46,007 bases of DNA, taken from the NCBI GenBank assembly GCA_947178475.1, contig CAMWYM010000012.1, forward strand, positions 1 through 46,007, given 5' to 3'. The stretch comes from an uncultured Clostridium sp. Its GTDB lineage: Bacteria > Bacillota > Clostridia > Lachnospirales > Lachnospiraceae. Below the pieces are notes generated by a model that worked only from the letters and a program-made list of their open reading frames with translations, was not told where the DNA came from and ran no database searches. The position numbers and the translations under genes were made by a program. Of this stretch, positions 43,309 to 46,007 are shown one piece after another (the first letter of the stretch is position 1; every line of letters starts with the position of its first letter).

Positions 43309-44559
43309 TCAGCAGTTCATTCCCGCCAGATATCCGGTTGACCATGCAATCTGCAAATTAAATCCACCTGTCAGAGCATCTAAATCCAACACCTCTCCTG
43401 CAAAATACAAGCCACCTGTAATCTTTGATTCCATCGTTCCGGGGTCTATCTCCTTTACCTTCACGCCGCCCTTTGTGATGATTGCCTCATCCCAGCCCCG
43501 AAGCCCTTTAATGGTAAATGGAAGCTTCTTAATCACCATTCCTAACCTGCGGCGTTCCTCTTTCGTCAGCTCGTTAACCTTTTTTTCTCCATCCAGACCG
43601 CTTTTTTCAATCACCACGGGGATAAGTGCCCGAAGCAGTAATTTATCCAGGCTGTTCTTTAACTGTTTATTTTGAAAGAGTTTAAAATCCTTCAAAATCC
43701 TCTCATCTAACTGCTTCTCATCCAATGCAGGCTTCAAATCAATATACAGGGTAAGGTCTTTCTCTAAATATTTATGTATATATGCACTTGCTTTTATGAT
43801 AATCGGTCCGCTGACTCCAAAATGGGTAAACAGCATCTCGCCAAAATCAGAATATACCTTTTTTCCGTCTGCATATACGGATGCCGATACATTTTTCAGG
43901 GAAATTCCCATAAGCTCTTTGCAGCATTTATCCTGCAATTCAAGGGGTACTAAAGAGGGCTTTCGCTCTGCCAGCTTATGCCCCGCAGTCCCGGCAAACT
44001 CATATCCGTCTCCACAGGCCCCGGTCCTCGGATAAGAAATGCCGCCTGTGGCTATAATAACACTGTCCGCATATAACTCTTTTTGCAAATGTCTGCCTGT
44101 CCTCTGACTGTTCATCGCAAGTCTGACACCCCTACAGATATTCTTCTCTATAATCAGGGATTTTACCTTTGTATTCAGCAAAATCTCTACCTTTCGTCTT
44201 TTTAACTCTCTCTCTAATACCTTAATCACATCCGAAGAATGATCAGATGCAGGAAATACCCGATTCCCCCGTTCCACCTTATATGGCAGACCGATTTCCT
44301 CAAAAAAATCCATCACCATCTGATTGGAAAAAGAATAAAACGCACTATATAAAAATTTGGGATTTGTCACCACATTGGCAAACAAATCCTCAACATCACA
44401 GGCATTGGTAAAATTACACCTGCCCTTTCCAGTGATAAATAATTTTTTCCCTAATTTCTCATTCTTCTCTATTAATATTACTTCTTTTCCATTTCTGGCT
44501 GCAAAAACTGCCGCAATCATGCCAGCCGCCCCACCGCCAATTACAATTACTTTTGACAT
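43309..44559 (-). CDS. HI0933/BaiN-family FAD-dependent oxidoreductase
   Basis: A 416-residue flavoprotein of the HI0933 family, to which the BaiN bile-acid reductase belongs. The N-terminal FAD-binding Rossmann motif is VIVIGGGAAGMIAAVFAARNG, followed by GKKLFITGKGRCNFTN and, at the C-terminus, GGLYFAGEVLDLDALTGGFNLQ. The substrate is not shown by sequence; many members have no known reaction. The ATG at 44559 has GGGAG five bases upstream. It has its own good promoter and is upstream of the DUF3137 genes and cmk. Confidence 0.9.
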   Translation of the reverse strand: MSKVIVIGGGAAGMIAAVFAARNGKEVILIEKNEKLGKKLFITGKGRCNFTNACDVEDLFANVVTNPKFLYSAFYSFSNQMVMDFFEEIGLPYKVERGNRVFPASDHSSDVIKVLERELKRRKVEILLNTKVKSLIIEKNICRGVRLAMNSQRTGRHLQKELYADSVIIATGGISYPRTGACGDGYEFAGTAGHKLAERKPSLVPLELQDKCCKELMGISLKNVSASVYADGKKVYSDFGEMLFTHFGVSGPIIIKASAYIHKYLEKDLTLYIDLKPALDEKQLDERILKDFKLFQNKQLKNSLDKLLLRALIPVVIEKSGLDGEKKVNELTKEERRRLGMVIKKLPFTIKGLRGWDEAIITKGGVKVKEIDPGTMESKITGGLYFAGEVLDLDALTGGFNLQIAWSTGYLAGMNC

Positions 44560-44590
44560 ATCTTCTCCCGTCATATCTTATCTTTCTAAT

Positions 44591-44619
44591 ATTATACTCA
44601 ATTCATAGCGCTAAATCAA
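44591..44619 (-). promoter_or_regulatory. Promoter of the flavoprotein gene
   Basis: On the minus strand TTGATT (44614-44619) and TATAAT (44591-44596) are separated by 17 bases, 32 bases before the ATG. The -35 overlaps the end of the HAD-family gene. Confidence 0.65.
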
Positions 44620-45237
44620 TAAAGTACATAGCTGCAAAACAGAATCTATTTCCATATCCGGAATATATTCCTCACTCAAGGGCTTTTGAACAGCGTTCAA
44701 GCCTTGTTTAATCCGTATCGTTTTCATACCCAGCTTTTTTGCGGGCATAATGTCATTATCCAGCCTGTCCCCTACCATAGCAATCTTTGACGGTATACAG
44801 TCTGCTTTTTTAACTGCATACTCAAAAAATGCAACATCCGGCTTATACAAATCTTCCGTTTCAGATAATAAACATATGTCAAAAAATGTGAATATTCCAT
44901 CACTTTTTAGTCTTTCCAGTGTACCCGACGGCTGATTTGCCAAGATACCCAAATGATAATGCTCTGAAAGCTGATTTAAAACCTCATGTACACCTTCAAA
45001 CAACACCTCTTTCTCACTTGAATAAGGTTCATTCATTTCAATTCCGAAATATTCTCTTGCATAAGAAAATGGGGATACAGCATATGCTGCAGCACCGAGT
45101 TCCATTCTATTTAGAAAGTCAGAGGGCGATATGCCTAGATTATTTTTTCCCAGCAAATTAATTACCCGCTCATAGTCAGAATAGGTTTCATTGTATAAAG
45201 TATTTCCCAAATCAAAAAATATCCATTCCAGCTCCAT
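44611..45237 (-). CDS. HAD-superfamily protein with altered catalytic motifs
   Basis: A 208-residue HAD-fold protein. Motif I reads FFDLGNTL: the nucleophile Asp9 is present, but the second Asp of DxD is Gly. Motif II reads ILANQPS, with Ala where Ser/Thr is usual. Motif III Lys (YKPD) and motif IV GDRLDNDI are intact. Related DxGNV/T-type HAD phosphatases exist, so activity is possible. The ATG at 45237 has AGGTGA five bases upstream and follows the kinase-like gene by one base, so they are coupled. The substrate is unknown. Confidence 0.82.
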   Translation of the reverse strand: MELEWIFFDLGNTLYNETYSDYERVINLLGKNNLGISPSDFLNRMELGAAAYAVSPFSYAREYFGIEMNEPYSSEKEVLFEGVHEVLNQLSEHYHLGILANQPSGTLERLKSDGIFTFFDICLLSETEDLYKPDVAFFEYAVKKADCIPSKIAMVGDRLDNDIMPAKKLGMKTIRIKQGLNAVQKPLSEEYIPDMEIDSVLQLCTLLI

Positions 45238-45238
45238 A

Positions 45239-45850
45239 TTATTCACCTATAACATAATCTGCTGATTCATTAGGTCTATACTCATTAACATATTTACGCT
45301 CTGCAGGAAAATACCTGTTTTCATATTTATCAATTATCTGCTGTTCATTACCTATATATGTATCACGTTTTAATACCCGCTTCATTCTTATCTCTTCTGG
45401 AATATCAATATAGACCATATAATCAAATATTCCCTGAAGTTCTTTTCTTTGCAAAAATATTCCCTCCACAATAACCACTGTTTTCTCTATCACATCATAG
45501 CACTGCACAGCGTAACAATCATTGTCTTTATCATATAGTTCTACCCGAATATGGTTATCTGTTCCGCTTTTTATTTTATTAATAATTTCAATAAAATAAT
45601 CATATCTCCACTGTAAATCATAATAACACTGCCAGTCAGGATAAGCTAAGTTATACCGAACCTCCCTTACATGGATAAAATCATCAATATGTAACAGGAT
45701 AATATGCACATCACTATCTTCAAGCTCTGCGCAGATTTTTTCGGAAATAGTGCTTTTTCCTGCACCACCTAATCCATCTATTCCAATGACTGTTATATTT
45801 TTATCAAGATTTTTTAGGATTGAATTACAAATCTTTTTCTCATCAAGCAT
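45239..45850 (-). CDS. Uridine-kinase-like P-loop protein
   Basis: A 203-residue NTPase of the uridine kinase family. Walker A is GIDGLGGAGKST, followed by LLHIDDFIHVRE and VVIVEGIFL, the pattern of nucleoside and phosphoribulokinase-like enzymes, then an Arg-rich lid (EEIRMKRVLKRD). It lacks strong uridine-specific marks, so the substrate may be another small molecule. The ATG at 45850 has AAGGAG six bases upstream. It is coupled to the HAD-family gene. Confidence 0.8.
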   Translation of the reverse strand: MLDEKKICNSILKNLDKNITVIGIDGLGGAGKSTISEKICAELEDSDVHIILLHIDDFIHVREVRYNLAYPDWQCYYDLQWRYDYFIEIINKIKSGTDNHIRVELYDKDNDCYAVQCYDVIEKTVVIVEGIFLQRKELQGIFDYMVYIDIPEEIRMKRVLKRDTYIGNEQQIIDKYENRYFPAERKYVNEYRPNESADYVIGE

Positions 45851-45874
45851 AACATACTCCTTCAAATAAAATTT

Positions 45875-46007
45875 TCATTTGTTCATCCGGTCTGGAACAG
45901 ATTCTTCCGCTACATTTTCCATAATGACATAGCCCACTGCTAACACTGCCAGTGCTCCTACCACCAGCCACCCCGGTAATAATGCTATCGCAAATGCTCC
46001 TACAAAT
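45875..46007 (-). CDS. C-terminal fragment of a hydrophobic membrane protein
   Basis: The last 43 codons of a gene entering from the right edge. The visible part is a membrane helix (PGWLVVGALAVLAVGYVIM) followed by a short polar tail ending DRMNK. It stops 24 bases before the kinase-like gene, so it probably belongs to the same transcript. Too little is visible to name it. Confidence 0.6.
   Translation of the reverse strand, partial: FVGAFAIALLPGWLVVGALAVLAVGYVIMENVAEESVPDRMNK

Overview
The window looks like a chromosomal segment of a Clostridia-class Firmicute (Bacillota), most likely Lachnospiraceae. The lineage is inferred from gene content and order: an IspH-ribosomal protein S1 fusion gene, a split purine-finishing step (archaeal-type IMP cyclohydrolase PurO plus a separate AICAR transformylase), a long FtsA-like ATPase beside coaE and polA, and the classic Firmicute rimP-nusA-ylxR-ylxQ-infB-rbfA-nrnA-truB-ribF cluster. 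I cannot name a genus. Almost every gene is on the minus strand; only two coding genes, an XRE regulator and a YprB-like exonuclease, are on the plus strand. No phage, insertion sequence, integrase or CRISPR array is visible.

Layout, left to right. 1-1.7 kb: purine genes (AICAR transformylase cut by the window edge, purO) and a MarR regulator with a palindromic operator candidate. 1.8-4.1 kb: a diguanylate cyclase with a LacI-type sensor. 4.3-12.8 kb: ribF back to rimP, a translation, RNA and flavin operon. 13-15 kb: rpmF, yceD and ackA. 15.1-19.1 kb: a membrane diguanylate cyclase and the FtsA-like protein. 19.3-24.1 kb: coaE, polA, an orphan anti-sigma-like membrane protein and mutY. 24.2-25.8 kb: an XRE regulator, tRNA-Leu(CAA) and a Nudix hydrolase. 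25.9-34.1 kb: sortase B, a transpeptidase PBP, FtsW/RodA, a U32 protein, ZapA, RuvB and RuvA, i.e. cell-wall, division and recombination genes. 34.3-36.2 kb: the exonuclease and CheR. 36.3-43.1 kb: ispH-rpsA, cmk and three uncharacterised membrane proteins. 43.3-46 kb: a HI0933-family flavoprotein, a HAD-family protein, a uridine-kinase-like protein and the end of a hydrophobic protein.

Two diguanylate cyclases of different design (one cytoplasmic with an inhibitory site, one in the membrane without it) and a CheR methyltransferase point to a signalling, possibly motile, cell. The SEDS/PBP pair with sortase B and ZapA fits wall synthesis and division.

The most unusual signals are three. First, a family of short hairpin repeats sharing GTCACC...GATGAC ends occurs at three loci; one copy lies inside the start of yceD and is translated, and another forms a composite array upstream of the FtsA-like gene. 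Second, the FtsA-like protein has a long C-terminal tail of repeated beta-grasp-like segments. Third, two DUF3137-like membrane paralogs and another membrane protein flank cmk where a compact housekeeping cluster would be expected. Promoters, terminators and domain calls were read by eye and have not been tested computationally.
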